A stretch of 64,000 nucleotides of DNA from an uncultured bacterium (GCA_934644775.1 CAKUDB010000004.1:1-64000); one strand, 5' to 3'; shown: positions 15,855 through 24,993, counted from the first letter of the stretch. The notes: generated from the letters alone by a model not told the origin. Made by a program: numbers and translations.

Positions 15855-18467
15855 TTGGAATTTATTGTATTAGTTCTGGCGGCTATGGGAGTATTCTTCC
15901 TGCCGTTTATCTTTTCCGTTATGGCTATGGCTTCTTGCCAAAGCTTAAAAAAGCGCGTAGAGAAGTTGGAAGTCGCTCTAAAAGATCTGGCCGCTTCTCC
16001 GCTCGTCTCTGGCTCCTTTTCCAGCTCGAGCCCCAGGGGGCCTGGCCCAGAAAAGGAGCCAGACTCTGGGCCGACAAGAGCTGATTCTCTCCAAGAGGTA
16101 GCTAGTCCCAAGTTGGCATTAGCTAAGGAAGAAGGGTTGCCCTTAGAATCGGCTGCTCTTACCGATTCTAAGCCGACGCCGCCGCCTTTAGCGGAAGCTC
16201 AGCCTAACTTGGCCCCAAAGGCAGCAGCTAAAGCCCCAAAGGGAGCAGCCCCATTAGATCCTACTCGAAGCGAAGATGGCTTAGAGCAATTTTTCTTAGG
16301 TCGCCTCTTTAATAAATTAGGGGCCTTGGCCATTATTGTCTTTATTATCCTCTTTATAAAGTGGCTCTCTCCGTTTTTGGCTTTGACTGCAGCTATGAAG
16401 GTAGGGGCGGTCTACCTTTTGAGCTCGCTACTGGTAGGCTTAGGCTGTTACCTCTTACCTAAAGATAATATGCGCGGCTTTTCCGAAACTATCTTAGGTT
16501 TGGGTTTAGCTTCGGCTATTATGATAACTTATGCTGGCAGTGTCTATTTCGATCTTTGGGATACTTACATAAGTTTGGCTCTAGCTTCACTTGTTCTATT
16601 AGGTACTTATATATTGGCCTACTGGACTAAACGTAAAGCTATTATTTGCCTAGGGGCTTTAGCCGGTTATGCCAACTTAATTTTTATCCAAACTTCCATT
16701 GACAGCACCTATGTCTTTGACGTCTATTTAGTTATTCTGGCCCTTTTTTGCTTAATTGGTACCGTCCATTGTCGTAAGGGAGATAGCCTCTTTAGCCTCA
16801 ATTTAATCATCACTTGGCTCTTTATTGCTGCTCGCACCGGTATTTTCGAAAAGGCCGACCGTATTTTTAGCCCCTACGCTTTGGGGGCCATTTGGCTTAC
16901 CGTTTTAGTCTATGACTATTTCCGCCGCCCGGAAGAAGACAATTCCCAGCAGCCTTCCATTTGGGTAAACCATCTTATAATGGCTTTAGGTGCCAATTGC
17001 CTCTACAGCCAAGGCCAAGCTTGGGCCTTCTTTATGGTGGCGGCGCTAGCTTTATTCGCTTTAGCCAAGCAGCGTATAGAAAGTAGGCCTATTTTGGCTG
17101 GAACCTTTGCCAAGGCCGGCCTATTGGTAGTCGCCCTTTCCGTCTACAATTTCCAAGAGCCGCTGACTAAGGTCTTTTTCCTCTCGGTGGCCGGTTTAAT
17201 TATCCTCTGGATAGCTTTCAATAAAGTGGCCGATCCGGAACTAAAGCGCCGTCTCTTCTTCTACAACGGTTTATATAATGGCTTGGCCTTTTACATTATG
17301 TTGGCCTCCGACTTTAATGGTCAATTTGACTTTTTCTTAACTCCCCATCGAGAGCTCCATAGCTTGGCTATAGTTATCTTTGGAGTCTCTATAGTTGCTT
17401 GGCTATTGGGCTATTTCATGTTTAAGCACTATAGGGGCGAGGAAAAATATCGAGACTTTTACCTTTGGGCCGCCATAACTTTAGCTTATATCTATTTGGG
17501 CAGAGAATTAGCCGATATTTTAGATCGCGTTTTAGATATGGATGGTCGCCAATGGTGGGCTTTTAGCTCTTTTAGTTTAATTGCCGTTAGCTCTATCTAT
17601 GCTTTGCAAGCTATGCTCCAAGCCCAAAAGTCGAAGAGTAATAGTTTTGCTGTCGGTTTTAATTTAGCTTTAGCTATGTCTGTACTGGGCTTAGGTATCT
17701 ATATTTTCAGCTGCATAGTAGATACTTATGTCCAACTTCTTCCCATAGTAAATATTGGCTTTTTGGCCCACGCTTTAACTATTTTAGCTTTAGTGGCGGC
17801 TTTTATGCTTTACGGATCTAATATATATTTAGTTGGAGCTCTACTTAGTGGCTGGTCTTTAGTCCACTTGGAAGGGCACAATATTGTGGCCGTCTGTCAC
17901 CTAGATTCTATTACTTCCGTTCTGTGGATGCTCTATGCGGCCGCTATCCTTTGGGGCGGTATCCGCTTTAAAAATCGCTATGTCACCAATTGTGGTATCT
18001 TTATCGTCTGTGTCACTTTACTTAGGGTAATTACTTACGATATTGTGAATTTGCCCATTGGCTACAAGTTGCTGCTCTTCTTTGTTTTGGGCGTAGCTCT
18101 TTTAGTTACTTCTTACTACTACTCAAAGCGCCTTGGTCATAATAATAGCCGCAGTTCTGCTATGACTGCTATCGAGCCCAAGCCGACTCCTTCCGCCCCT
18201 TCTCCTACTGCAAAAGTTGTTTCTTCTAAAGATACTCAAGAGTTAAAAGAGATAGAAATACCCGACTTGAGTAGCCAGAAGGCCTTTAAGGAAGTTGACA
18301 GTTCTCTTTCTCAATCTCCTTTTAGTGACAGATTAAACGGAGGCGAAGAAGCAGAAAGTCTGAGCGTTCCGTTGGCGGAAGATAAAAATGGAGCGGAGAG
18401 AATCAGTATAGGTGAAGCTAGCTCAGCTCCAGTCGCCGCCTATAAGGCCAGTTGGCATAATGATTGA
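15855..18467 (+). CDS. DUF2339-type polytopic membrane protein
   Basis: A short N-terminal membrane segment (FIVLVLAAMGVFFLPFIF) is followed by a coiled coil (KKRVEKLEVALKDL) and a Pro/Ala-rich linker. Then, from about residue 150 to 770, come some twenty hydrophobic segments, and a polar tail of about 110 residues ends the protein. This order (anchor, coiled coil, linker, FLGRLFNKLGALAI, many helices) is that of DUF2339 proteins, whose function is unknown. No ATG is available. TTG 15855 has GGAAGG 8 nt upstream and is preferred over TTG 15837. It is monocistronic, directly upstream of the nuclease array. Confidence 0.8.
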   Translation: MEFIVLVLAAMGVFFLPFIFSVMAMASCQSLKKRVEKLEVALKDLAASPLVSGSFSSSSPRGPGPEKEPDSGPTRADSLQEVASPKLALAKEEGLPLESAALTDSKPTPPPLAEAQPNLAPKAAAKAPKGAAPLDPTRSEDGLEQFFLGRLFNKLGALAIIVFIILFIKWLSPFLALTAAMKVGAVYLLSSLLVGLGCYLLPKDNMRGFSETILGLGLASAIMITYAGSVYFDLWDTYISLALASLVLLGTYILAYWTKRKAIICLGALAGYANLIFIQTSIDSTYVFDVYLVILALFCLIGTVHCRKGDSLFSLNLIITWLFIAARTGIFEKADRIFSPYALGAIWLTVLVYDYFRRPEEDNSQQPSIWVNHLIMALGANCLYSQGQAWAFFMVAALALFALAKQRIESRPILAGTFAKAGLLVVALSVYNFQEPLTKVFFLSVAGLIILWIAFNKVADPELKRRLFFYNGLYNGLAFYIMLASDFNGQFDFFLTPHRELHSLAIVIFGVSIVAWLLGYFMFKHYRGEEKYRDFYLWAAITLAYIYLGRELADILDRVLDMDGRQWWAFSSFSLIAVSSIYALQAMLQAQKSKSNSFAVGFNLALAMSVLGLGIYIFSCIVDTYVQLLPIVNIGFLAHALTILALVAAFMLYGSNIYLVGALLSGWSLVHLEGHNIVAVCHLDSITSVLWMLYAAAILWGGIRFKNRYVTNCGIFIVCVTLLRVITYDIVNLPIGYKLLLFFVLGVALLVTSYYYSKRLGHNNSRSSAMTAIEPKPTPSAPSPTAKVVSSKDTQELKEIEIPDLSSQKAFKEVDSSLSQSPFSDRLNGGEEAESLSVPLAEDKNGAERISIGEASSAPVAAYKASWHND

Positions 18468-18500
18468 CTGGGTAGTCAATTTAAAAGCATTTTGTAGCCC

Positions 18501-18556
18501 TGTTAACATTTTTGTAAGTAGTTTCTATATAGTAAACCTTCTTTATTGTGTAGTAT
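18501..18556 (+). promoter_or_regulatory. Promoter-like element, nuclease 1
   Basis: TGTTAACATTTTT at 18501-18513 and a GTGTAGTAT block ending at 18556 match the paired blocks found upstream of nucleases 2-4 (TTGTWACATTTTT ... TCTGTAGTAT), though the spacing here is wider. Inferred from comparison among paralogues. Confidence 0.5.
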
Positions 18557-18602
18557 AGCTGCAATGGGGGGAATATGTCTAAAACTAGGTTGGTTTAACT
18601 AA

Positions 18603-19658
18603 ATGGGTTTAGGTAGCATATCTAGCAGTTCTTTTACTGCATTTAATAATATCCAGCAGAGTAATCTCAAGCGTCCTGAAGGCTTCCAAGGCACAGGCAA
18701 AGACGTCTTTATTCGCGACGAGAGCTCTCAATTTACCAAAGAACAGCAGTTTGCCAAAGCCGGTCGTCTCTTCCAGAGTACCCAGGCTGCTCAGGCCAAC
18801 TCTGCCTCGGAAATCGACGTCGAAGGCGTCAATATGTACGAGGGGCGCAATGGCTACGACAAAAACTTCTTGGGTGCCGAGCTTCCTTTGCCTGAGCTAG
18901 GCTCTTCCATTAAAGATAAAGTAGCTATGCGCACCGACAAGCCGGGCGAAAGCGAACTTACTTACACTAACTTCTCCGTCGTTATGAACAAAGAGCGCAA
19001 GCAATGCTTCTACGCTATTTGTAATATCGACGGTACTAGCCACCGCAACGTAAGGCGTTCTGGTAGTTGGTCTATCGACGGTCGTATCCCTCGTGAATAC
19101 CAGCTCGGCAACGAAGCTTACAAAGATAATAATATCGACAAGGGCCATATGGTACGTCGCTTAGATCCTTGCTGGGGTAAGAATCCCGAGCTGGCCAGCC
19201 GCGATACCTTTACTTATTGCAACGCCGCTTTGCAACATGGCGGCTTAAACCAAAAAGAGTGGCTCCAACTCGAAGATCACGTACTCGGCTCTGCCAAAGG
19301 TCAAAAGATGACCGTAATTACCGGCCCCATCTTCTCCAAAGACGATCCTAAGTTCGATAACAATGGCAAGATGGACGAGCCTACCCAGATCCCGATGAAA
19401 TTCTTCAAAACTGTGGTTTGGAATGATGGTCAAAAGCTCAAGAGTGCTTCCTTTATCCTTTCCCAGGAAGATATTATCAATAACGACAGCTCTCTCGGTA
19501 TTAAGGGCGGCTTCGATCCCGATCGCTTCGAAGTCTACCAAGTGCCCCAGAAAGAAGTTGAGCGTCTTACCGACCTCCACTTTGGCAATATCGGCGACAT
19601 TACCGAAAAGCCTATGCGCTTAACGGCTGCTAACGACTATGCCCCTAAATTAAACTAA
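18603..19658 (+). CDS. DNA/RNA non-specific endonuclease, paralogue 1
   Basis: A beta-beta-alpha-metal (NUC1, Serratia nuclease/EndoG-like) endonuclease. Residues 1-60 carry the segment shared by all six copies (MGLGSISSSS, then KRPEGFQGTGKDVF and EQQFAKAGRLFQS). They lack any hydrophobic signal core. The catalytic region is NIDKGHMVRR with His182 as probable general base; the classical DRGH is DKGH here. The metal Asn segment follows (YCNAALQHGGLNQKEWLQLE), then MTVITGPIF. At 351 residues it is the shortest copy. A tiny ORF (18575-18598) with its own strong GGGGGG site ends 4 nt before the ATG. Own promoter and terminator. Cleaves DNA/RNA by family; location and target unknown. Confidence 0.93.
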   Translation: MGLGSISSSSFTAFNNIQQSNLKRPEGFQGTGKDVFIRDESSQFTKEQQFAKAGRLFQSTQAAQANSASEIDVEGVNMYEGRNGYDKNFLGAELPLPELGSSIKDKVAMRTDKPGESELTYTNFSVVMNKERKQCFYAICNIDGTSHRNVRRSGSWSIDGRIPREYQLGNEAYKDNNIDKGHMVRRLDPCWGKNPELASRDTFTYCNAALQHGGLNQKEWLQLEDHVLGSAKGQKMTVITGPIFSKDDPKFDNNGKMDEPTQIPMKFFKTVVWNDGQKLKSASFILSQEDIINNDSSLGIKGGFDPDRFEVYQVPQKEVERLTDLHFGNIGDITEKPMRLTAANDYAPKLN

Positions 19659-19685
19659 TTAGTCGCTTATCTATAAAACAACTCG

Positions 19686-19732
19686 TTGAATGCGCTTCAA
19701 AAGTTTTCACTAGGAAGCGCATTCTATTTTTA
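19686..19732 (+). terminator. Terminator after nuclease 1
   Basis: A perfect 11-bp stem, GAATGCGCTTC (19688-19698) with GAAGCGCATTC (19714-19724), followed by a T run. Confidence 0.88.
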
Positions 19733-19747
19733 AAAGAGTTTTTGGCC

Positions 19748-19795
19748 AAGTTGTAACATTTTTTTGCCTAATTAGGCTTTTAAATTCTGTAGTAT
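19748..19795 (+). promoter_or_regulatory. Shared promoter/operator element, nuclease 2
   Basis: AGTTGTAACATTTTTTTGCC is followed by AATTAGGCTTTTAAATTCTG and TAGTAT. The same two blocks at the same 20-nt spacing between TTGCCT/GTGCCC and TAGTAT occur before nucleases 3 and 4. It reads as a promoter with a TGnTAGTAT-like -10 region plus an upstream conserved TTGTWACA block. The start codon lies about 150 bp further on, leaving a long leader. Confidence 0.6.
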
Positions 19796-19947
19796 CAACC
19801 TAGTTAATATTTTTGGGATAAGCTTTTATTGTCGCTTGTATCGTAGCTATAAGTTAGTTTATCTCGATTCGTTGAAGAGTTTGCCAGTTTTTATAACTGT
19901 CAAATTTTTCTGCAAAGCCTAGTCAAAGGGATAGGAATTGTAAAACG

Positions 19948-21072
19948 ATGGGTATCGGAAGTATTTCTGGTAATTCTTTATATACTAATACTCAGGTTCC
20001 TGAAAGTTCTATCAAACGTCCTGAAGGTTTCCAGGGTACTGGCAAAGACGTATTTGTCCATGACGACGACACTCAGCTTACCAAAGAGCAACAGTTTGCC
20101 AAGGCAGGCCGTCTCTTCCAGAGCGTAAGTGACAATAGTTTTGAAATGGCCAAGAGAAAGAATCGCCGTCGCGATGGCGGAGCTCAAGGCCCTAACGGCC
20201 CTAATGGCCCCAAAGGCCCTCGCGAAGTAAAGCCCGACGGCGTCAGCATGTTCGAAGGGCGCAATGGCTACAACACCTCTTTCTTGGGCGTAGAGCTCCC
20301 TCTGCCCAGCTTAGGTTCTTCTATTAAAGACAAAGTGGCTATGCGCACCGACAAGCCTGGCGAGTGTGAGCTTACTTATACCAACTACTCTGTAGTAATG
20401 AACAAAGAGCGCAAGCAGTGCTTCTATGCCATTTGTAATATCGATGGCACTACCCACCGCGACGTCAAGCGAGCTGGCGGTTGGAGCCTCGACGGTCGTA
20501 TTCCTCGCGAATATCAGTTGGGCAACGAAGCCTATGACGACAACAATATCGACAGAGGCCACATGGTGCGCCGCTTAGATCCTTGCTGGGGCAAAGATGC
20601 CGATTTGGCTAGCCGCGATACTTTCAGCTATTGCAACTCTTCCTTACAGCACGCTGGCTTAAACCAGAAGGAATGGCTCCAACTCGAAGATCACGTACTT
20701 CATTCAGCCAAAGGTCAGAAGATGACCGTAATTACCGGCCCCATCTTCTCTAAAGACGATCCTTCCTTCGACAACCACGGCAAGATGAAAGAGCCGGCCC
20801 AGATCCCTATGAAGTTCTTCAAAACTGTCGTTTGGACTGAAGGCAAAGAGCTCAAGAGCGCTTCTTTCATCCTTTCTCAGGAAGACATCATTAAAGGCGA
20901 CGATTCCTTAGGTGCCAAGGGCGGCTTCGAACCTGGTCGCTTCGAAGTTTACCAAGTGCCTCAGAAAGAAGTTGAGCGCCTTACCGACCTTCATTTTGGC
21001 AAGATTGGCGACATTACCGAAAAGCCTATGCGCTTAACTGCCGAGAATAACTATGCTCCTAAGTTAGCTTAG
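19948..21072 (+). CDS. DNA/RNA non-specific endonuclease, paralogue 2
   Basis: NUC1-family nuclease of 374 residues. It has the shared leader (MGIGSISGNSLYTN, KRPEGFQGTGKDVFVHDD, EQQFAKAGRLFQS). Unlike its neighbours it then has a basic and Gly-Pro-Asn repeat linker (KRKNRRR, then GPNGPNGPKGP) between leader and catalytic domain. The active site keeps the canonical form NIDRGHMVRRLDPCWG, then YCNSSLQHAGLNQKEWLQLE. The downstream GPIFSKDD and EVYQVPQKEVERLTDLHFG are near-identical to paralogue 1. Start ATG 19948 after GGGATAGGAA. No Sec signal, no membrane segment. The basic linker may help bind nucleic acid (inference). Confidence 0.93.
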   Translation: MGIGSISGNSLYTNTQVPESSIKRPEGFQGTGKDVFVHDDDTQLTKEQQFAKAGRLFQSVSDNSFEMAKRKNRRRDGGAQGPNGPNGPKGPREVKPDGVSMFEGRNGYNTSFLGVELPLPSLGSSIKDKVAMRTDKPGECELTYTNYSVVMNKERKQCFYAICNIDGTTHRDVKRAGGWSLDGRIPREYQLGNEAYDDNNIDRGHMVRRLDPCWGKDADLASRDTFSYCNSSLQHAGLNQKEWLQLEDHVLHSAKGQKMTVITGPIFSKDDPSFDNHGKMKEPAQIPMKFFKTVVWTEGKELKSASFILSQEDIIKGDDSLGAKGGFEPGRFEVYQVPQKEVERLTDLHFGKIGDITEKPMRLTAENNYAPKLA

Positions 21073-21118
21073 TAGGTTTTGATCAAGGGTAGAGCCCAAT
21101 TTTGGCCTACTTCTTAGA

Positions 21119-21165
21119 AGAGTGCCCCGATTTCAACTAAGAAAGCGGGGCACTTTAATTTTTCT
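21119..21165 (+). terminator. Terminator after nuclease 2
   Basis: AGTGCCCCG (21121-21129) pairs with CGGGGCACT (21146-21154), followed by TTAATTTTT. Confidence 0.88.
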
Positions 21166-21172
21166 TTTGGCT

Positions 21173-21222
21173 AAGTTGTTACATTTTTTTTGCCTAAAGA
21201 GTTAGCTAAATTCTGTAGTATC
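21173..21222 (+). promoter_or_regulatory. Shared promoter/operator element, nuclease 3
   Basis: AAGTTGTTACATTTTTTTTG is followed by CCTAAAGAGTTAGCTAAATT and CTGTAGTAT. Both blocks and their spacing match the copies at 19748 and 22482. The start codon follows about 50 bp later. Confidence 0.62.
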
Positions 21223-21270
21223 TACTGAGTAGGAAAAGTTTGGGGTGGGAGAAGTTTGGAGAGATCTACT

Positions 21271-22353
21271 GTGGGTATCGGAAGTATTTCTGGCAACTCT
21301 TTATATATCAATAATCAAATTTCTGAAGGTTCTATTCATCGTCCTGAAGGTTTCCAGGGCACGGGCAAAGACGTCTTTGTCCATGACGACAAGGCCCAAT
21401 TTGCCAAAGAACAAGATTTTGCCAAGGCTGGCCGCCTCTTTCAGAGCCTAAGTCGCCAATCTAACCAAGCCGATTCTGCTTCCGGTGTAGTCACTATTCA
21501 GGGTGACAAAGTTAGCATGTTTAACGGTCGCAACGGCTACGATAAGAATTTCTTAGGCACCGAGCTTCCTTTGCCCCAACTGGGCTCTTCTATTAAAGAT
21601 AAAGTGGCTATGCGTACCGACAGGCCCGGCGAAAGTGAACTTACCTACACCAACTACTCCGTAGTCATGAATAAAGAGCGCAAGCAATGCTTCTACGCTA
21701 TTTGTAATATCGACGGCAACAGTCAACATGCTATCAAGCGCTCCGGCAATTGGACTTTAGACGGGCGTATCCCTCGCGAATACCAATTGGGCGACGAAGC
21801 TTACAAGCGCAATAACATAGACAAAGGCCATATGGTGCGCCGCTTAGATCCTTGCTGGGGCAACAATGCCGAACTGGCTAGCCGCGACACTTTCAGCTAT
21901 TGTAACGCTTCCTTACAACATGCCGGTTTAAATCAAGATGAATGGTTAGCTTTAGAGGATCACGTACTTAATTCTGCCCAAGGCCAAAAGATGAGCGTTA
22001 TTACCGGCCCCATCTTCTCCGAAAGCGATCCTTGGTTCGACAATAACGGCAAAATGAAAGAGCCGGCCCAGATCCCCATGAAGTTCTTCAAAACTGTCGT
22101 TTGGGCCGACGAAAAGACTGGCAATTTAAAGAGCGCCTCTTTTATCCTCTCCCAAGAAGATATAATTAAAGGGGACGATACTATTAAGCTTAAAGGTGGC
22201 TTTGAGCCGGGCCGTTTCGACGTCTACCAAGTGCCCCAAAAAGAGGTTGAGCGCCTTACCGACCTTCACTTTGGCAATATTGGCGACACTTGCAAAAAGG
22301 CTGTACGTTTAACTGCCGAAAATAATTACGCTCCCGTAGGCTTAGATAAATAA
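21271..22353 (+). CDS. DNA/RNA non-specific endonuclease, paralogue 3
   Basis: NUC1-family nuclease of 360 residues. I start it at GTG 21271 because this gives the conserved MGIGSISGNSLY beginning and places GGAGAG 7 nt upstream; TTG 21256 would add five non-conserved residues. Leader, then a short linker, then NGRNGYDKNFLG and the active site NIDKGHMVRRLDPCWG with YCNASLQHAGLNQDEWLALE. The C-terminus differs from the others (CKKAVRLTAENNYAPVGLDK). No signal peptide. Bounded by its own promoter-like element and terminator. Confidence 0.93.
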   Translation: MGIGSISGNSLYINNQISEGSIHRPEGFQGTGKDVFVHDDKAQFAKEQDFAKAGRLFQSLSRQSNQADSASGVVTIQGDKVSMFNGRNGYDKNFLGTELPLPQLGSSIKDKVAMRTDRPGESELTYTNYSVVMNKERKQCFYAICNIDGNSQHAIKRSGNWTLDGRIPREYQLGDEAYKRNNIDKGHMVRRLDPCWGNNAELASRDTFSYCNASLQHAGLNQDEWLALEDHVLNSAQGQKMSVITGPIFSESDPWFDNNGKMKEPAQIPMKFFKTVVWADEKTGNLKSASFILSQEDIIKGDDTIKLKGGFEPGRFDVYQVPQKEVERLTDLHFGNIGDTCKKAVRLTAENNYAPVGLDK

Positions 22354-22375
22354 CTCATCTTATATTTTTACTGGT

Positions 22376-22418
22376 AGGCGCTATCTTTTTATGTAAATAA
22401 GGAGATGGTGCTTTTTTA
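22376..22418 (+). terminator. Terminator after nuclease 3
   Basis: GCGCTATCT (22378-22386) pairs with AGATGGTGC (22403-22411) with two G-U pairs, followed by six T residues. Confidence 0.75.
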
Positions 22419-22480
22419 TTTTCATAGGCGTCTTAAAGGGAGCGAAGCCCCAAAAAAGGCGTTTTAAATAATTTTTTTGA

Positions 22481-22530
22481 CTAAGTTGTTACAATTTTGT
22501 GCCCAAATAGCTTTTTAGATTCTGTAGTAT
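22481..22530 (+). promoter_or_regulatory. Shared promoter/operator element, nuclease 4
   Basis: TAAGTTGTTACAATTTTGTG is followed by CCCAAATAGCTTTTTAGATT and CTGTAGTAT. The blocks and spacing match the copies before nucleases 2 and 3. Confidence 0.62.
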
Positions 22531-22580
22531 TTATAGGTAAACAAGGTCTGGGGTGGGGAGAAAACTAGGGGTTGTTCACA

Positions 22581-23690
22581 ATGGGTATCGGAAGTATTTC
22601 TGGTAGTTCTTTATATACTAATACTCAAATCTCTGAGAGCTCTATTCGTCGTCCTGAAGGTTTCCAAGGTACGGGCAAAGATGTCTTTGTTCACGACGAT
22701 AATGCTCAGTTTGTCAAAGAACAGGATTTTGCTAAGGCTGGCCGCCTTTTCCAAAGTTGTCAGCGCGAGGCTCAGCCTCAGGCCAATCCTGAAGAGACTC
22801 AGCAAACCAATATCATGTCTGCCGCTTCCGGCGTCGATATTGAAAACGTCAATATGTTCGAAGGGCGCAACGGCTACGACAAGTCCTTCTTGGGCGTAGA
22901 ACTTCCTTTGCCCGGTTTAGGCGATTCGATTAAAGACAAAGTGGCTATGCGTACCGATGAGCCCGGTAAGAGCGAGCTTACTTATACCAACTACTCTGTA
23001 GTAATGAACAAAGAGCGCAAGCAATGCTTCTACGCTATTTGCAATATCGACGGCAACAGTCACCAGAAAGTAAAGCGCGATGGCAACTGGACTATCGACG
23101 GTCGTATTCCTCGTGAGTATCAGTTGGGCAACGAAGCTTACGGTGGTAACAATATCGATAAGGGCCACATGGTGCGCCGCTTAGATCCTTGCTGGGGTGA
23201 CGATCCTTTGCGGGCCAGCCGCGACACTTTCAGCTATTGCAACGCTACTTTACAGCACGGTGCTTTGAACCAGAAAGAGTGGCTCTGCTTAGAGAATCAC
23301 GTTTTAGATAGCGCCACTACTGGCAAAGAAAAACAAAAACTTACCGTTATTACCGGCCCCATCTTCTCCGATAAAGATCCCAAGTTCGACAACAAGGGCA
23401 AAATGAAAGAAGCCACCCAGATCCCCATGAAGTTCTTCAAGACCGTGGTTTGGAACGATGGTGGCAAGCTCAAGAGCGCCTCTTTCGTACTTTCCCAGGA
23501 AGATATTATTAACGGCGACCGCTCCCTCTTTAAGAGCAAAGGTGTCGATCCTGGTCGCTTCAGCGTCTACCAAGTGCCTCAGAAACAGCTTGAGCAAATG
23601 ACCGATTTGCACTTTGGCAATATCGGCGACATTACTGAAAAGCCCATGCGCTTGACTGCCGAAAACGATTACGCTCCTAAGTTAAGCTAG
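22581..23690 (+). CDS. DNA/RNA non-specific endonuclease, paralogue 4
   Basis: NUC1-family nuclease of 369 residues. ATG 22581 gives the conserved MGIGSISGSSLYTN start; TTG 22572 would add only three residues. The leader (RRPEGFQGTGKDVFVHDD) is followed by a Gln/Pro-rich linker (QPQANPEETQQ), then the catalytic domain with NIDKGHMVRRLDPCWG and YCNATLQHGALNQKEWLCLE. A short insert (TTGKEKQKL) precedes TVITGPIF. The C-terminal QKQLEQMTDLHFG is shared with paralogue 6 rather than with 1-3, which hints at pairwise duplication or gene conversion within the array. Confidence 0.93.
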   Translation: MGIGSISGSSLYTNTQISESSIRRPEGFQGTGKDVFVHDDNAQFVKEQDFAKAGRLFQSCQREAQPQANPEETQQTNIMSAASGVDIENVNMFEGRNGYDKSFLGVELPLPGLGDSIKDKVAMRTDEPGKSELTYTNYSVVMNKERKQCFYAICNIDGNSHQKVKRDGNWTIDGRIPREYQLGNEAYGGNNIDKGHMVRRLDPCWGDDPLRASRDTFSYCNATLQHGALNQKEWLCLENHVLDSATTGKEKQKLTVITGPIFSDKDPKFDNKGKMKEATQIPMKFFKTVVWNDGGKLKSASFVLSQEDIINGDRSLFKSKGVDPGRFSVYQVPQKQLEQMTDLHFGNIGDITEKPMRLTAENDYAPKLS

Positions 23691-23710
23691 TCGTCGGCTT
23701 TAGTTAAGTA

Positions 23711-23750
23711 GAAAGCTGCTCGATTTTTTCCAATCGGGCAGCTTTTTTGG
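23711..23750 (+). terminator. Terminator after nuclease 4
   Basis: AAAGCTGCTCGATT (23712-23725) pairs with AATCGGGCAGCTTT (23732-23745), one G-U pair, followed by a T run. Confidence 0.9.
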
Positions 23751-23806
23751 AATAAAGCACTTGGCATAAATATATAAGGTGGGGGAGAATAGTGGAGTCA
23801 CTTTCA

Positions 23807-24898
23807 GTGGGAATAGGCAGCGTTTCTGGTAGTCCTCTATATATTAACAGTCAGCTTTCTGAAAGTTCTGTAAGTCGTCCCGAAGGTTTTCAGGGTACAG
23901 GTAAAGATGTTTTTGTACGCGACGAGAAGGCCCAATTTACCAAAGAGCAAGAGTTCGCTAAAGCCGGTCGTCTCTTTCAGAGTTGCAATCGCGAAACTCA
24001 ACAAACTAATTCCGCTTCTTCTTTGGTTTCTGTACAAGGTGAGCCAGTTAGCATGTTTGAAGGGCGCAACGGCTACGACAAGTCCTTCTTGGGCGTAGAT
24101 CTTCCTTTGCCCGGTTTAGGTTCTTCTATTAAAGACAAAGTAGCTATGCGCACCGACAAGCCTGGCGAGTGTGAGCTTACCTACACCAACTACTCTGTAG
24201 TAATGAATAAAGAGCGCAAACAGTGCTTCTACGCCATTTGCAATATCGACGGTAAGGCTTCTCGCGGCGTCAAGCGCGAAGGTACCTGGACTTTAGATGG
24301 CCGCATCCCTCGCCAATATCAGTTGGGTGACGAAGCTTACAGCGGCAACAGTATCGATCGCGGCCACATGGTGCGCCGCTTAGATCCTTGTTGGGGGCAA
24401 AATGCCAAATTGGCCGGTGAAGATACTTTCAGTTATTGCAACTCTGCTTTACAACATGGTGGCCTTAACAAAAAAGAGTGGTTGCGTTTAGAAGATCACG
24501 TCTTAAATTCAGCTCGCGGCTCCAGCCAAAAGATGACTGTAATTACCGGCCCTATCTTTGCTGATGATGACCCTAAATTTGACAATAAAGGCGCCATGAA
24601 AGAAGCTACTCAAATTCCTCTGCAGTTCTTTAAAACTGTAGTTTGGAATGAAAAGGGCACCTTAAAGAGCGCTTCCTTTATTCTCTCCCAAAAAGATATT
24701 ATCAATAACGATAGTTCTCTTTTTAAAGCTAAGAAGAATAAGGGCAAAGGTTTCGATCCTGGCGAATTTAAAGTTTACCAAGTGCCCCAGAAAGAAGTTG
24801 AGCGCCTTACCGACTTACACTTTGGCAATATCGGCGACATTACTGAAAAAGCTATGTGTTTAAGTGCCGAGAATAACTACGCTCCCAAGTTGAACTAA
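23807..24898 (+). CDS. DNA/RNA non-specific endonuclease, paralogue 5
   Basis: NUC1-family nuclease of 363 residues. GTG 23807 gives the conserved VGIGSVSGSPLY beginning with GGAG 9 nt upstream. GTG 23792, preceded closely by GGGGGAG, would add MESLS and cannot be excluded. Leader SRPEGFQGTGKDVFVRDE, linker, then the canonical active site SIDRGHMVRRLDPCWG and YCNSALQHGGLNKKEWLRLE. A Lys-rich insert (KAKKNKGKG) lies near the C-terminus. Only 116 bp separate it from paralogue 4. The shared TTGTWACA element is absent; a TTGGCA(N4)TATATA-like pair at 23761-23776 is too tightly spaced to be a sure promoter. Confidence 0.93.
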   Translation: MGIGSVSGSPLYINSQLSESSVSRPEGFQGTGKDVFVRDEKAQFTKEQEFAKAGRLFQSCNRETQQTNSASSLVSVQGEPVSMFEGRNGYDKSFLGVDLPLPGLGSSIKDKVAMRTDKPGECELTYTNYSVVMNKERKQCFYAICNIDGKASRGVKREGTWTLDGRIPRQYQLGDEAYSGNSIDRGHMVRRLDPCWGQNAKLAGEDTFSYCNSALQHGGLNKKEWLRLEDHVLNSARGSSQKMTVITGPIFADDDPKFDNKGAMKEATQIPLQFFKTVVWNEKGTLKSASFILSQKDIINNDSSLFKAKKNKGKGFDPGEFKVYQVPQKEVERLTDLHFGNIGDITEKAMCLSAENNYAPKLN

Positions 24899-24919
24899 AG
24901 CCTCTATTTAATTCTCTGC

Positions 24920-24969
24920 AAATGGGCCGCGCTGTAAATAGCTTTTACGGCGGAGGGCTCATTTTTTTG
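24920..24969 (+). terminator. Terminator after nuclease 5
   Basis: TGGGCCGCGCTGTAAA (24922-24937) pairs imperfectly with TTTTACGGCGGAGGGCTCA (24942-24960), followed by seven T residues. Confidence 0.82.
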
Positions 24970-24993
24970 CGTTAACCAGAAGTTCACAAAAAA

